Positions 55,004 through 64,000 of a stretch of DNA of 64,000 nt are shown piece by piece. The first letter of the stretch is position 1; every line of letters starts with the position of its first letter. The translations under genes were made by a program, and so were the position numbers. The stretch covers positions 124,139,817-124,203,816 of the forward strand of contig CM043958.1 in NCBI GenBank assembly GCA_014529385.2, given 5' to 3'. The notes beneath the pieces are model-generated. The model made no database searches, had not been told where the DNA came from, and saw only the letters and a list, made by a program, of their open reading frames with translations. Source of the stretch: Adiantum capillus-veneris (taxonomy: Eukaryota; Streptophyta; Polypodiopsida; Polypodiales; Pteridaceae).

Positions 55004-55318
55004 CCTCAGGCTCGCGGCTTCCATCTCCTCATCCCTGCTGTTAAGGTGCCTGTGTAGCCCTTTCCATCTCCTCATCCCTGCTGTTAAGGTGCCTGTGTAG
55101 CCCTCCAGCCCACTGTCAACTGCACTCATTCCGGATTGCGTCCCCAACAAGTCCGCCATGGATTCTCCGGGAATCAGGCGGTCACCTCCTTGCTGCCCTC
55201 GATCTGCCACTAAGCCCATCGTCTCACGCCTTGCACAACCCCGACTGCACTGCGCTGCTCCGCAGCTCCAACCCCCTGGTCCGTCTACAGCTTGCTCAGG
55301 CCGTGGTCACCTAATAAT
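53780..55318. other. No recognised gene; microsatellite and short tandem repeat
   Basis: Contains a G run (53821-53834), (GA)n at about 54966-55000 and a 42-bp unit repeated exactly twice (about 55022-55106, CCATCTCCTCATCCCTGCTG...). Frames at 54177-54695 (plus) and 54309-53956 (minus) overlap on opposite strands; neither is recognised. Confidence 0.45.
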
Positions 55319-55323
55319 CCACC

Positions 55324-55573
55324 TGTGACGCCCTTGTTCGGGGCGTCGCGGAAAAGGGGCCGCGTCGGCTCACCTGCGATGCAAACGGGACCTGCAGGCA
55401 AGCAAACACATACACAAGAACGCAACTTGAAAACTGAACGCAAGAGGGACACGAGAGTGAGGGACGCGAACGAATGATCAATATCATAAGAAAGTGCCGA
55501 ATACAAGGGACGCAAGTAATCACATGAAAACGGGGCTGGCAAGTTGGGGGAAGTGGCACATACTTCCCTTATA
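55324..55573 (-). repeat. 3' LTR of second gypsy
   Basis: Matches 61027-61275 nearly throughout (for example CACCTGCGATGCAAACGGGA in both). Confidence 0.93.
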
Positions 55574-55750
55574 TACACCCCCGGGTTGAGAGAACTTGAC
55601 GCCCACGTCAAGCCGGGGTTTTGAGAGGTGCCGATACAAAAGTTGATGTTGAGGTTTTGAGGCGGATATTTACAAGGGGGGAGTGAAGTGTTGTCAAAAA
55701 TGTCTAGCTACCTAGGGTGATGCTAGTTACAAGTGGGGGGGAGGACTACT

Positions 55751-58700
55751 CTATGTTGTTGCCATGTAGTGTGTTGTCCTCCTCTTCAGTGGGCATGTTG
55801 TAGAAGCGCAGCGCAGCACAAGGGGTCTTCCGAGTCGAAGCATGATTTCTTCAGGTACCCAAGTGCATTCCGTCATGGGGCGATTGCGCCATTTGACATA
55901 GAAAAGTTGTCCCCGGCGCCCAAAACGCGACTTTAGGATGGCCTCCGGCTCATGTGGCGGGCCATCCTTTACATATTCGGGGAGGCTTCTACCATATGTG
56001 TTGTCCGGCACAAATCTTTTGAGTAGACTTACATGGAAGGCGTTGTGGATGTTGATGTGTGATGGGAGATCCAGCTTGTAGGTGATGTCGTTGTAGGACT
56101 TGAGCACTTTGTATGGCCCATAGTAGCGGTGGTTGAACTTCGGGGAGAGGCCTTGCGGGAGGGTGATATTCTGAGAGCTGACGAGGACTAAGTCACCTTC
56201 TTGGAAGAGTTCGGCAGGCTTTCGCTTTTGTTTGGCGTATTTGGCGATACGTACCTTGCTTTGCTCGAGACTCTTCTTTGCACTTTGCATGCGGGTTTGC
56301 CATTGTTGAAGAAACTCTTCACATTCCAGATCCTGGGCATGCACATCGCCGGTTGCCAGTGCAAGAGGTGTGATGACTTCTTTACCTGTGGAGAGCTCGA
56401 AGGGGGTGTAGCCAGTGCTGCTGTGGATGGAGTTGTTGTAGTGGAATTCCAGGACGTCCATGTATTCGGACCAGTCCTTCTGATCGGCCTTGACGTAGTT
56501 GCGGATGTAGTCTTCGATGCCTTGGTTGACTCTTTCAGTTTGACCATCGGTTTCTGGGTGGTAGGCGGAGGAGAAGCGGAGCTGGGTGCCTAGCAGCTTG
56601 AAGAGCTCGCGCCAGAGGTCGCTGAGGAAACGGGTGTCGCGATCAGAAACTATGGCTAGGGGGATGCCGTGGTATTTGAAGACTTTGGCGAAGAAGTGTT
56701 TGGCAACTTGGTAGGCGGTGACGGGAGGCTTTGCAGGTATGAAGTGGGCTTGCTTGGTGAAGTAGTCGACGACCACCATGATGGTCGTGTGGCCGTGGGA
56801 GGGGGGGAGGTCGACGATGAAGTCCATACTTACCATGTCCCAAGGCCGGGAGGGTGTTGGCATGGGGTGGAGGAGGCCGGTAGGCTTGACCCTTTGAGCT
56901 TTGACCAGTTGACAGGTTGGACAGGTGCGCACGTAGTCGATTACGTCGTCCTTCATTTTGGGCCACATGTAGTGTTGATGGAGTTTGTCATAAGATCTCT
57001 TCTGTCCACCATGTCCAGCTAGCTTGCAATCATGAGCCTCCCACATGAGGTCTTTCTTTAGCTCTGGATCATTGGGGATGTAGATTTTTCCATGCGCGTA
57101 GAAGAGGTTATCTTTGACTTCAAAGAGACCCACTGCAGCTTTCCCAGAGATGTGGTCGTTGAGCATGCGGAGGACAGTAGGATCAGTCTTTTGAGCGTCG
57201 AGGATGCGTTGGCGTAGAGTGCTGGTTGCTGTGGAGATAGCAGTGAGGGTGGGCATTCGAGTGAGGGCGTCGGGCATGACATTGGTGGTGCCCGGTTTGT
57301 GGATGATGTCGATGTCGTATTCAGCCAGTGTGTCTTGCCACCTAGCTTGCTTGGGGGTGATTTTGGGTTGTGTCTGGAAGTACTTGAGGGAGATTTTGTC
57401 TGTATAGACCTTCGTGTGTTTGTCTTGGACATAGTGTCGCCACTTTCGGAGGCAGTGGACGACAGCGAGCATTTCCTTCTCACGTGTAGTCCATCTTGTT
57501 TCTACATCTGTGAACTTGTGAGATTCGTAGGCGATGGGCTGCTGCTCTTGCATGAGGACTCCACCAATGGCACCATCGGAGGCATCTGTATGTACTTCAA
57601 ATGGTTTGGTGAAGTCGGGTAGTCGGAGGACAGGGGTACTACACATGGCGATCTTCAGGTTCTCAAAGGCTTCTTCCTCTTTAGAGGTCTACTGAAAGGG
57701 TTTGTGGCCTTTGGTTATCTCTGTAAGTGGCTCAGCAATCTTGCTGAAGTCACGGATGAAACGGCGTGTGTACTGACAGAAGCCCACAAACTCTTGGACT
57801 TCTTTGATGGATGTCGGGGGGGCCTACTTGATGACGGCGTCGACTTTCTTGGGATCCACCATAATACCCTCTGATGTGACGATGAAGCCAAGGAACTCGA
57901 TTTTCTGGACAGCAAACTCACACTTCTCCAGCTTGGCATATAGCTGGTGTTCGCGGAGGCGTTGGAGTACTGCGGCGACATGCTTCTGGTGCTCTTCTAG
58001 AGTCTTGTTGTAGATGAGTAGATTGTCAATGTAAGTAATGAGGAAATCATCTATCATGTCCCGGAAACTGTCATGGATTATTCTGCAAAAAGTGCCAGGA
58101 CCGCCGGTGAGACCAAACCCCAGGACCATCCATTCCCAGGAGCCATAGCGTGTGCGGAAGACGGTCTTCGGGATGTCTTTAGAGGCGATGCGGACTTGGT
58201 GGTAGCCGGAGCGGAGGTTGATGCGAGTGAAGTATTGGGCACCCTGTAGTCTGTCCAGCAGATCTTCCATGAGGGGGACTGGGTACCTGTTCTTGATAGT
58301 TATCTTGTTGAGGGCCCGATAATCCACGCATAGTCGCATCGAGCCGTCTTTCTTCTTGACAAACAGGACTGGGGCCCCAAAAGGAGAGCTGCTGGGCCAG
58401 ATGAAACCTTGGTCCTCCAATTCCTGGAGTTGCTTCTTGAGCTCTTTTAGCTCGGTGTCGTTCATGCGGTAGGGGGCCTTCGCCGGGGGTGTGCTTCCTG
58501 GGATGAGGTCAATTTCATGTTGAATTTGACGGGGAGGGGGTAGGCCGGGGGGAAGTTCTGGAGGTATGACAATATCCTTGTACTTCTGGAGGATGGGGGT
58601 AAGGGAGGGATCACCCACTTTGGTCTGCTCGATGGTAATGGAGTTGAGCCTTGCTGTGGGCTGTTCCTTTGCTTGCATGATGCAGAGGTGAACCTGAGCT

Positions 58701-59322
58701 CCTTTCTTGAGGGCCCGCTTTCCTGGGTTGCGCTCATGAGGTTGATTCTGGGGGAAGATGTCTCTGGGACTTTTTGTTTGCCTTTCATCGCTGCCAATTG
58801 AGCAGGGTCTTGGCGGTTGATGGGAGGGGGATTGGTTTGAAGATGCGCCTGGCGGGTGAAAGCTTGCTTTGTTGTGAGTCTGGCGCCTTTTACTGTCACT
58901 GCTTTGCCTTGATTATTTAGCAGTAACTGGTCCACCTTCATGCCTAGGAGTGCAATGAGGTACTTGTCGTTGAAGGAGAGACCAATGATTGCCTCAAAGT
59001 CGTCCATTGGGACCACTATGAAATCAAGTCGACATGTGAATTCACCCATCTCGATCCTGACTTGCCGAGCTGCCTTGACATTGTTATCCTTTCCTTGGGC
59101 AAACTTGACTGTCGTTTCATTGACGGTGGTGAGACGTAGGCCCAGGCACGCGGCACATTGTGGTGATAGAAAATTGTGTGTGGCGCCTGAGTCTACCATG
59201 ATCCATTGCCGCTGGGATCCAAATGTTGCCTGGACATATAAGTTATGAATGTCCATTATTGCCGCTGCCATACATTGTGGGTGGAGGGAAACTGCTCCAA
59301 TCCGGGGTTGCTGGTTAGTCAC
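55751..59322 (-). pseudogene. Second gypsy pol: protease, RT, RNase H, integrase, chromodomain
   Basis: Protease WIMVDSGATHNFLS is near 59200. A frameshift near 58700 leads to [48 protein letters not shown] and [11 protein letters not shown]. Two invariant Asp positions read Asn (RINLRSG and YIDN, normally RIDL and YIDD). TAG stops at 57826-57824 and 57691-57689 replace Trp codons. RNase H (HTDASDGAIGGVL) and integrase (HH-CC finger AGHGGQKRSY and CPTCQLVK; MDFIVDLPP; SDRDTRFLS; TDGQTERVN; HRYYGPYKVL) follow in a 631-residue open frame. A chromodomain-like stretch (GQLFYVKWRNRPMTECTWV) ends it. The frame runs about 60 residues beyond the chromodomain. Confidence 0.95.
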
Positions 59323-59326
59323 AGGG

Positions 59327-60871
59327 CTAGCCAGTTCTTCGACTCTTATTCGGGGGGGGGGGGGGGGAGGGTGGTTCTTCTATTTGGAGGGTGTTGACCC
59401 TGCTAGATGAGGAGGCTGCTTGATTGCGCTTGCGTACACAAGCGTAGTAGGGGCCATGAGCAATCCTGCAGTCACTGCACCAGGTGCGATCGGGGCGCGG
59501 GTTGTTATTGTTGCCCTTGTAAGTATTGGGGACAAAACTGCTGCACGTGGTGCTGTAGGAATTGCTCGCAAAAGAGCTGCGCGGTGGTGAGCGGGGTTCA
59601 TTGCTTCTGTTATTTGGTATAAATTCGCGGCCTCGCCCGGCGGGTGGGTTAGGCCAGTTATTGGGGGCAAAATTGTTGGGGCGAGGGTTGTTTGTAGTGA
59701 CACCTGGGGTTGAGTTTGTATCTCGTATCTTTCCGACCATATTGGCGGCCACTTCCCAGGTGTTGGGATTCTGCTTTTCTACCTCGCGACGGGCCCAGGG
59801 TTTAAGGCCGTACAGGAAGCCATGTAGCCTGTCTGCTGCGTGCATCAGCAGGAGTTGGAGCATCAATCGCCGGTACTTGACAACGTAATCTGGTATGTGG
59901 CCGTCTTGGCGTAGATCGCGCCACGAATCCCTGACTTTGTTGCCTTCATTCTCTGGGACAAAATAGCTGAGCATGTCTCTTTGTAAGTCCTCCCAGTCCT
60001 CCCAGTGCTTTGATGACTGTTCGGTGAGGAACCATACATAGGTGTCATCGGCCAGGAAAGTTTTGGCCACTTGCACCCATCTGCGTCTGCCTATGTTGTT
60101 CCACTGCATGTAGTCTTCGACCTCTCTGAACCACTTGTTGAGTTCCAGTGAGGTGCGATGGCCTTTGTATTTCTCTGGGGGAATGGGTTTGAACTTGCCC
60201 AGTCTGTTTTCATCTTCTAGCATTCTCTCAGGGCTGTAGTAGCGCCCTTCACTTCGGTCATCCCGGTAGTCTTCATCTTCGTCGACTGTCTCTAATCTTC
60301 CGGGCCGCGGTCGTCTTTGTGTGTTTCGCCGCGCGTTGACATTACTAGGCCCCGGGCGGTCTTCGTTTCGTTGGCCTAGCTGTGTTTGTAGTAGATCGCT
60401 CAGATTAACGGACATCACGTTGATTTGGTGTTCTACGGAGGCCATGATGCGTGCCTCCAGTCTTTCTTCCATTGAGTCTTGGTGGTCTTGTCGCGACTTC
60501 TTCTCTTTGTTCTTCTTGGGGGCTCTATGCGGTTCCGGTTCAGTTCTGTATCCTTCTTCATCTTCTTGATTTCCCTGCCATTGGGGTGCTCTTGTGGCCG
60601 GAGCCGAGGGAAATTCAAAAATATCGAAAAACTGGAAAACTACACGAAAACGGCTTGAAAACGTTGGAAAACTGTGAAACAGCGCAAAACGAGGTCCAAA
60701 ACGATGAAAACCGATGGGGAACGTGGAGAAACGCGTCAAAACGGGGCAAAACGGGCCAAGAATGCGGAGAACGCGGTGAAAACGGGGCGAAACGCGGGTC
60801 AAACGAGGCAAAACGGTGAAAAACTGTAGGGAACGTGGAGAAAACGCAAGGAACGGGGAAAAACGGGGCAA
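59327..60871 (-). pseudogene. Second gypsy gag
   Basis: Open frame 60871-59327. The first 85 codons translate the repetitive leader, so the true start is downstream, perhaps Met at 60472 (MEERLEARIMASVEHQ); coding-like sequence from about 60610 leaves this open. The retrotransposon gag domain is clear (LNKWFREVEDYMQWNN, WVQVAKTFLADDTYVWF, DYVVKYRRLMLQLL), then an Asn/Pro-rich linker and a zinc knuckle CSDCRIAHGPYYAC near 59470. It ends six bases before the protease frame. The frame itself is unbroken, so it is called a pseudogene only as part of a dead element. Confidence 0.88.
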
Positions 60872-61012
60872 TCACGCAAGGGACGTGGTGAAACGGGGCA
60901 ACACGGGCTAAGAACGCGGAGAAAACGTGGAAAAACGAGGCAGACGGGCCGAAAACGTGGTGACAACCACGGGCCACGGGCCGACGTCGGGTCGGCGGGG
61001 ACTTGAGCCGAA
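60620..61012 (-). repeat. Second gypsy leader with AAAACGGGG-type repeats
   Basis: Between the primer site and gag, plus-strand units such as AAAACGGGGCAAAACGGGCC and GAACGTGGAGAAAACGC recur many times in degenerate form over about 350 bases. Confidence 0.75.
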
Positions 61013-61024
61013 GCTCTGATACCA
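61013..61024 (-). other. Primer binding site of second gypsy
   Basis: Minus-strand TGGTATCAGAGC (initiator-Met tRNA), two bases from the LTR. Confidence 0.92.
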
Positions 61025-61026
61025 AG

Positions 61027-61275
61027 TGTACGCCCTCGTTCGGGGCGTCGCCGAAAAGGGGCCGCACCGGCTCACCTGCGATGCAAACGGGACCTGCAGG
61101 CAAGCAAACGCATACACAAGAACGTAACTTGAAAACTGAACGCAAGAGGGACACGAGAGTGAGGGACGCGAACGAATGATCAATATCATAAGAAAGTGCC
61201 GAATACAAGGGACGCAAGTAATCACATGAAAACGGGGCTGGCAAGTTGGGGGAAGTGGCACATACTTCCCTTATA
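61027..61275 (-). repeat. 5' LTR of second gypsy
   Basis: Starts TGTACGCCCTCG and matches the 3' LTR. Confidence 0.93.
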
Positions 61276-61499
61276 CCACCCCATCCAAGGGGCCCTCGCG
61301 ATAGACAGACTGACGACGATTTGAAATCTACAGCAGAAGAGACACCTTGTATTCACACGTCTGTATTATAATTTGCAGTATTGGCACCATGCACATGTCA
61401 TCACGGCCGAGAGAGATATTTTTTTCTTTTGAGCTCGCCCGGCATCTCTTTATTTGGTGACTCGGTGAGCCTAATGTCTTTTTTCAGTTCCTCCATAGG

Positions 61500-62560
61500 G
61501 GTTTGCAGCTGTCTTTAAAGCCGGTGGTATCAGCATGATTCTTGGCAATGGTGTTTCCAAAGGTGAGGACCTTAGAGCGCCTTCTCATAGCCCGGTTTAA
61601 CGCGCTGCTCAGAGAGCCTCTTGTTGAATGTCTATTTCCCATACTCCATCCAGAATCGCCTCATAGGTTGAAACGGCAGTTGGACTAGAGGGTGCTTGAA
61701 TCACCCCCTACATTCACAGTCGAGCATCTTTACTGGCTTGCCCCAGTCTCCAACCTAACTTTGGCACTGTTTTCAACACTGTTCGGTCACCTCAATGGTG
61801 CAGCCCCTCCACGTTGCAGGTCTTTTCTCTCTGCAGCGATATTTGGCGGTCTATGTGCTTGCAAGGTATTTTTGGAGGGCCAATCATAAGCTCGAGGACC
61901 TTTTTCATAACAGCAGCTTTAGCTGTTTTAAGGGAAGCCGCTCTTACCTCTTTAGGTCATCACATTCTCCCCGCTACCTTGGTTGGGCACTCTTCGGTGA
62001 AGGAGATCCTGCAATACATCAAGTCAACCAAGAATCCAATAGCTCATGTACAATTTCTAGGAACTAAACTTGGAATTAGGGCCAATGATGGTTGCATTCT
62101 CTTCACGCGGTCCTAACCTCATTGCACTAGACACTTTGAAGCCTATCATCACTGCTCGTGGCATCAACATCCTTGTTGCATGGATAGGATTTCAATATCC
62201 TGTCCAGCACGTCGATGTCATGCCCACATGTGGCAAGTGTGAAAACACTTCTCAAGGGCGCTATACATCCCACATGGAGCCCGACAGCAATACGATCCAT
62301 ACTTATGGCATTGGCAAAGGTGACGGACAACACAGGACTGGCAATAGCAAATGCCTAGATTGGAACCACAGCAGATACACTGCTTAAGGTGTATGCCACA
62401 TCAATCCCGGCATGGCTCCAAGACTACACCGATTTTTTGTGTAGTCAAAACTATACAGGGTGTATTTGTGGGTGCAGGTATCTGCAATAGAGCAAGAAGT
62501 CCAAACAAAACGGGCGATTTAAACTACCCTTCATGAATAAGGGCAACACATTTGAGGCTA
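61500..62560 (+). pseudogene. Subtilisin-like serine protease (subtilase) relic
   Basis: Frames scattered over this stretch spell out the C-terminal half of a plant subtilase in the right order. The PA-domain part reads FKAGGISMILGNGVSKGED (about 61510-61580), then LPATLVGHSSVKEILQYIKS (from about 61970) and TKNPIAHVQFLGTKL. The catalytic part reads [28 protein letters not shown] and [11 protein letters not shown] (active Ser; the residue before the TSMSCPH motif is Ser instead of Gly), then [10 protein letters not shown] and [12 protein letters not shown]. The fn3-like start (ICNRARSPNKTGDLNYPS) follows near 62480. At least three frame changes, and about 200 bases of unrelated sequence near 61600-61800, show it is dead. 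The N-terminal half with the Asp and His of the triad is missing. The family is secreted. Confidence 0.88.
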
Positions 62561-63228
62561 CATTCACAAGGACACTAACAAATAGTGAGAAGAAGGAAAG
62601 GTTTGCTGGAAGCATTGCAATTATGAACACATACATCAAAGCAGGAACGATCGAGATGCAACCACGACTCCAACTTGACAACACTTCAAGGTCCGTTATC
62701 TACATCCAATTCTCCATGCCTATCATTTTTTCATGGTTCAACATATAGACCATAAAGTTATATGTGCTTTGCTTTAAGCATAATCAATATTCTCTATCTT
62801 TTGCATGTCTTGACTCTTGTTTTGTGTCTGACAGAGAGTACATATATTCACAACAGTGGCCGTTTTGACTGCACAAGCACGACTCTAGCTCGACAACATT
62901 GCAAGGTCCATTATCTAGATCTTCCTGTGCTCATACGTTTGCTTGGCGCAACACATAAATGCTATGGGGCAGGGCACGGCTTCCGTTTCTTATTATTTTT
63001 GGAGAGACCACAGTGCCAACTCTCCACCATACTTTTGTATGGCACTTCTACATGATGTGCACTCTATACTTAGCATTTTCAATATGTGGCGCTTCATTGC
63101 AAGACGACTATTCACATTGCTTTTCTGTAGCTCAACTCAAAGATCGGCGCGAAGCTTGCGCAATCAAAAATCACATGTAAAGTATTGCAAGTAAGTAAAG
63201 CACTTCATTTCTAATTGCCATACTATAT
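62561..63228. other. No recognised gene; weak internal duplication
   Basis: About 62662-62705 and 62876-62920 are similar (ACGACTCCAACTTGACAACA versus ACGACTCTAGCTCGACAACA, each followed by AAGGTCC.TTATCTA). Nothing else seen. Confidence 0.5.
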
Positions 63229-63982
63229 ATGTTCTCATTCTCCCATACTAGGTCTCAATATGAGGTAGGCCCACCAAGCAAGACGAGTTTTCTCTTTCCT
63301 CCACGTGACAGCTCCACACATTTTCACTTCGAAGCGATGCAAGGGATCACCAAAGATCACCCTCAAGACTTATCTCCTTGTTGGAGAACGACTCTTTTGA
63401 CCCTGCAGTCTGGAAAGGAGAGATTATCTCAAAAGGGAGTGTATTCAAACACCTGGGAGCCCCCATAGGAGTGAACGTAACCCACATGCAAGATTTCAAT
63501 GGGTCCTTGAAAAAATAAGCTCAAAAATGAGAAGATGGGAGTTTGTTCTCCTGCCCTTACAAAGCCGGATTAGAGTGATTAATGCTTTTATGATCCCGTA
63601 TATTGCTTTCCTTAGCCCCATGCTCAAGATGGCTAAGTGTAAATGGAAAGAGTTCTTAAAACCAATGAAAAGGTTTCTTTGGAAGAACAACACGAAAACC
63701 TCCCGACCATGGCAGTGGGTTAGATGGGAGGTAGTTGCTCGCTCGGTAGACCAAGGAGGGCTCGGCATTCTTAACCCTGTATCCCATGCTGAGGCCCTTT
63801 GTGCCAAATTTATGGTCTCATTGACTAAACAGGACCAAGCTTGGGTTATCATGACCAAGGAAATGCTTGATGGAGTAAAACTGGGATCGGAAGGGGAAAA
63901 GTGGAAGGGGGTGGTGATGCACGACAAACTCTCGGCCCGAACTGATCTTATCTTAGATCTGGTGGGCTCTCAGGGGAACTGA
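63229..63982 (+). pseudogene. LINE (non-LTR retrotransposon) ORF2, 3' part
   Basis: From about 63380 the frame reads DSFDPAVWKGEIISKGSVFK and HLGAPIGVNVTHMQDFN, then one base is missing in the A-run near 63512, and it goes on as RRWEFVLLPLQSRIRVINAF, MIPYIAFLSPMLKMAKCKWK and VARSVDQGGLGILNPVSHAE to a TGA at 63980. The order (HLG.P.G, W....LS..GR..vi.., K...FLWK, GGLG..n) is that of the region after the RT fingers in plant LINE ORF2. The upstream RT and endonuclease are not in the window; the RNase H or 3' end lies beyond it. Confidence 0.85.
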
Positions 63983-64000
63983 TGAGGAAGTGTAAAAGAG

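Larger units (their letters stand above)
55324..61275 (-). mobile_element. Second Ty3/gypsy retrotransposon, short LTRs
   Basis: LTRs of about 250 bp (55324-55573 and 61027-61275; both begin TGT.ACGCCC) flank a 5.4-kb interior with gag and pol on the minus strand. A likely 5-bp duplication CCACC lies at 55319-55323 and 61276-61280; with that reading the LTR ends in TTATA rather than CA, so the edge may be shifted by a few bases. Primer site for initiator-Met tRNA at 61013-61024. Frames are long but carry stops and active-site changes, so it is dead but younger-looking than the copia relic. Confidence 0.93.

Noticed and set aside
60620-60871. N-terminal 85 codons of the second gypsy gag frame as protein
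   Set aside because: They translate a degenerate repeat of the leader and have a Phe/Arg/Pro bias unlike the following gag.

Overview
This is nuclear DNA from a land plant whose genome is rich in transposable elements. The signs are plant-type Ty1/copia and chromodomain Ty3/gypsy retrotransposons primed by initiator-Met tRNA, a CACTA element with a plant Tnp2-type transposase, a plant-type subtilase relic, a ubiquitin-eS31 pseudogene, many (GA)n/(CA)n tracts and spliceosomal introns. The species cannot be fixed from the sequence; a large-genome lineage such as a fern, lycophyte or gymnosperm is plausible. I see no clearly functional host gene. Almost everything is transposons nested in transposons, many with stop codons of a kind expected from C-to-T decay.

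Layout. 1-5.6 kb: fragment of a TTAA-flanked repeat, a ubiquitin-ribosomal protein eS31 pseudogene (minus strand), microsatellites and a decayed copia integrase/RT. 5.64-14.30 kb: a TTAA-flanked element split by a 7.4-kb CACTA transposon (6023-13412, 3-bp duplication CAC). 14.60-49.43 kb: a chromovirus-type gypsy element on the minus strand (5-bp duplication ATCCT) that carries three later insertions: element A (15923-23700) in its 3' LTR, element B (29478-46379) in its leader, and a 1.3-kb TTAA element (47841-49161) in its 5' LTR. Element B is itself split by element C (37056-44556). 49.88-51.92 kb: a small LTR element without recognisable genes. 52.1-52.5 kb: a foldback repeat. 55.32-61.28 kb: a second gypsy element. 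61.5-62.6 kb: a subtilase relic. 63.2-64 kb: the end of a LINE ORF2.

The main discovery is the A/B/C group. These DNA transposons share termini CATTAGG...CCTAATG. Two exact pre-insertion sites present in this same window show that they insert with no target-site duplication. Each carries up to four genes: (1) a large transposase-like protein with a candidate D-D-E set and a CxxC motif; (2) a histone H3-like protein that begins MARTK and ends in a recognisable H3 histone fold; (3) a conserved unknown protein; (4) a second unknown protein with a small C-terminal domain that looks like a beta-grasp fold. In element C the H3 gene appears to continue into a Ulp1/SENP-like (C48) cysteine protease and a basic tail rich in KSP motifs. 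A and B are two copies of one family (A lacks gene 3 through a 1.6-kb internal deletion); C is a distant relative with another gene order. In B, gene 1 can be spliced on paper into an 875-codon frame with a single stop, and C lies exactly inside one of its 72-nt introns. I know of no described transposon superfamily with this gene set.
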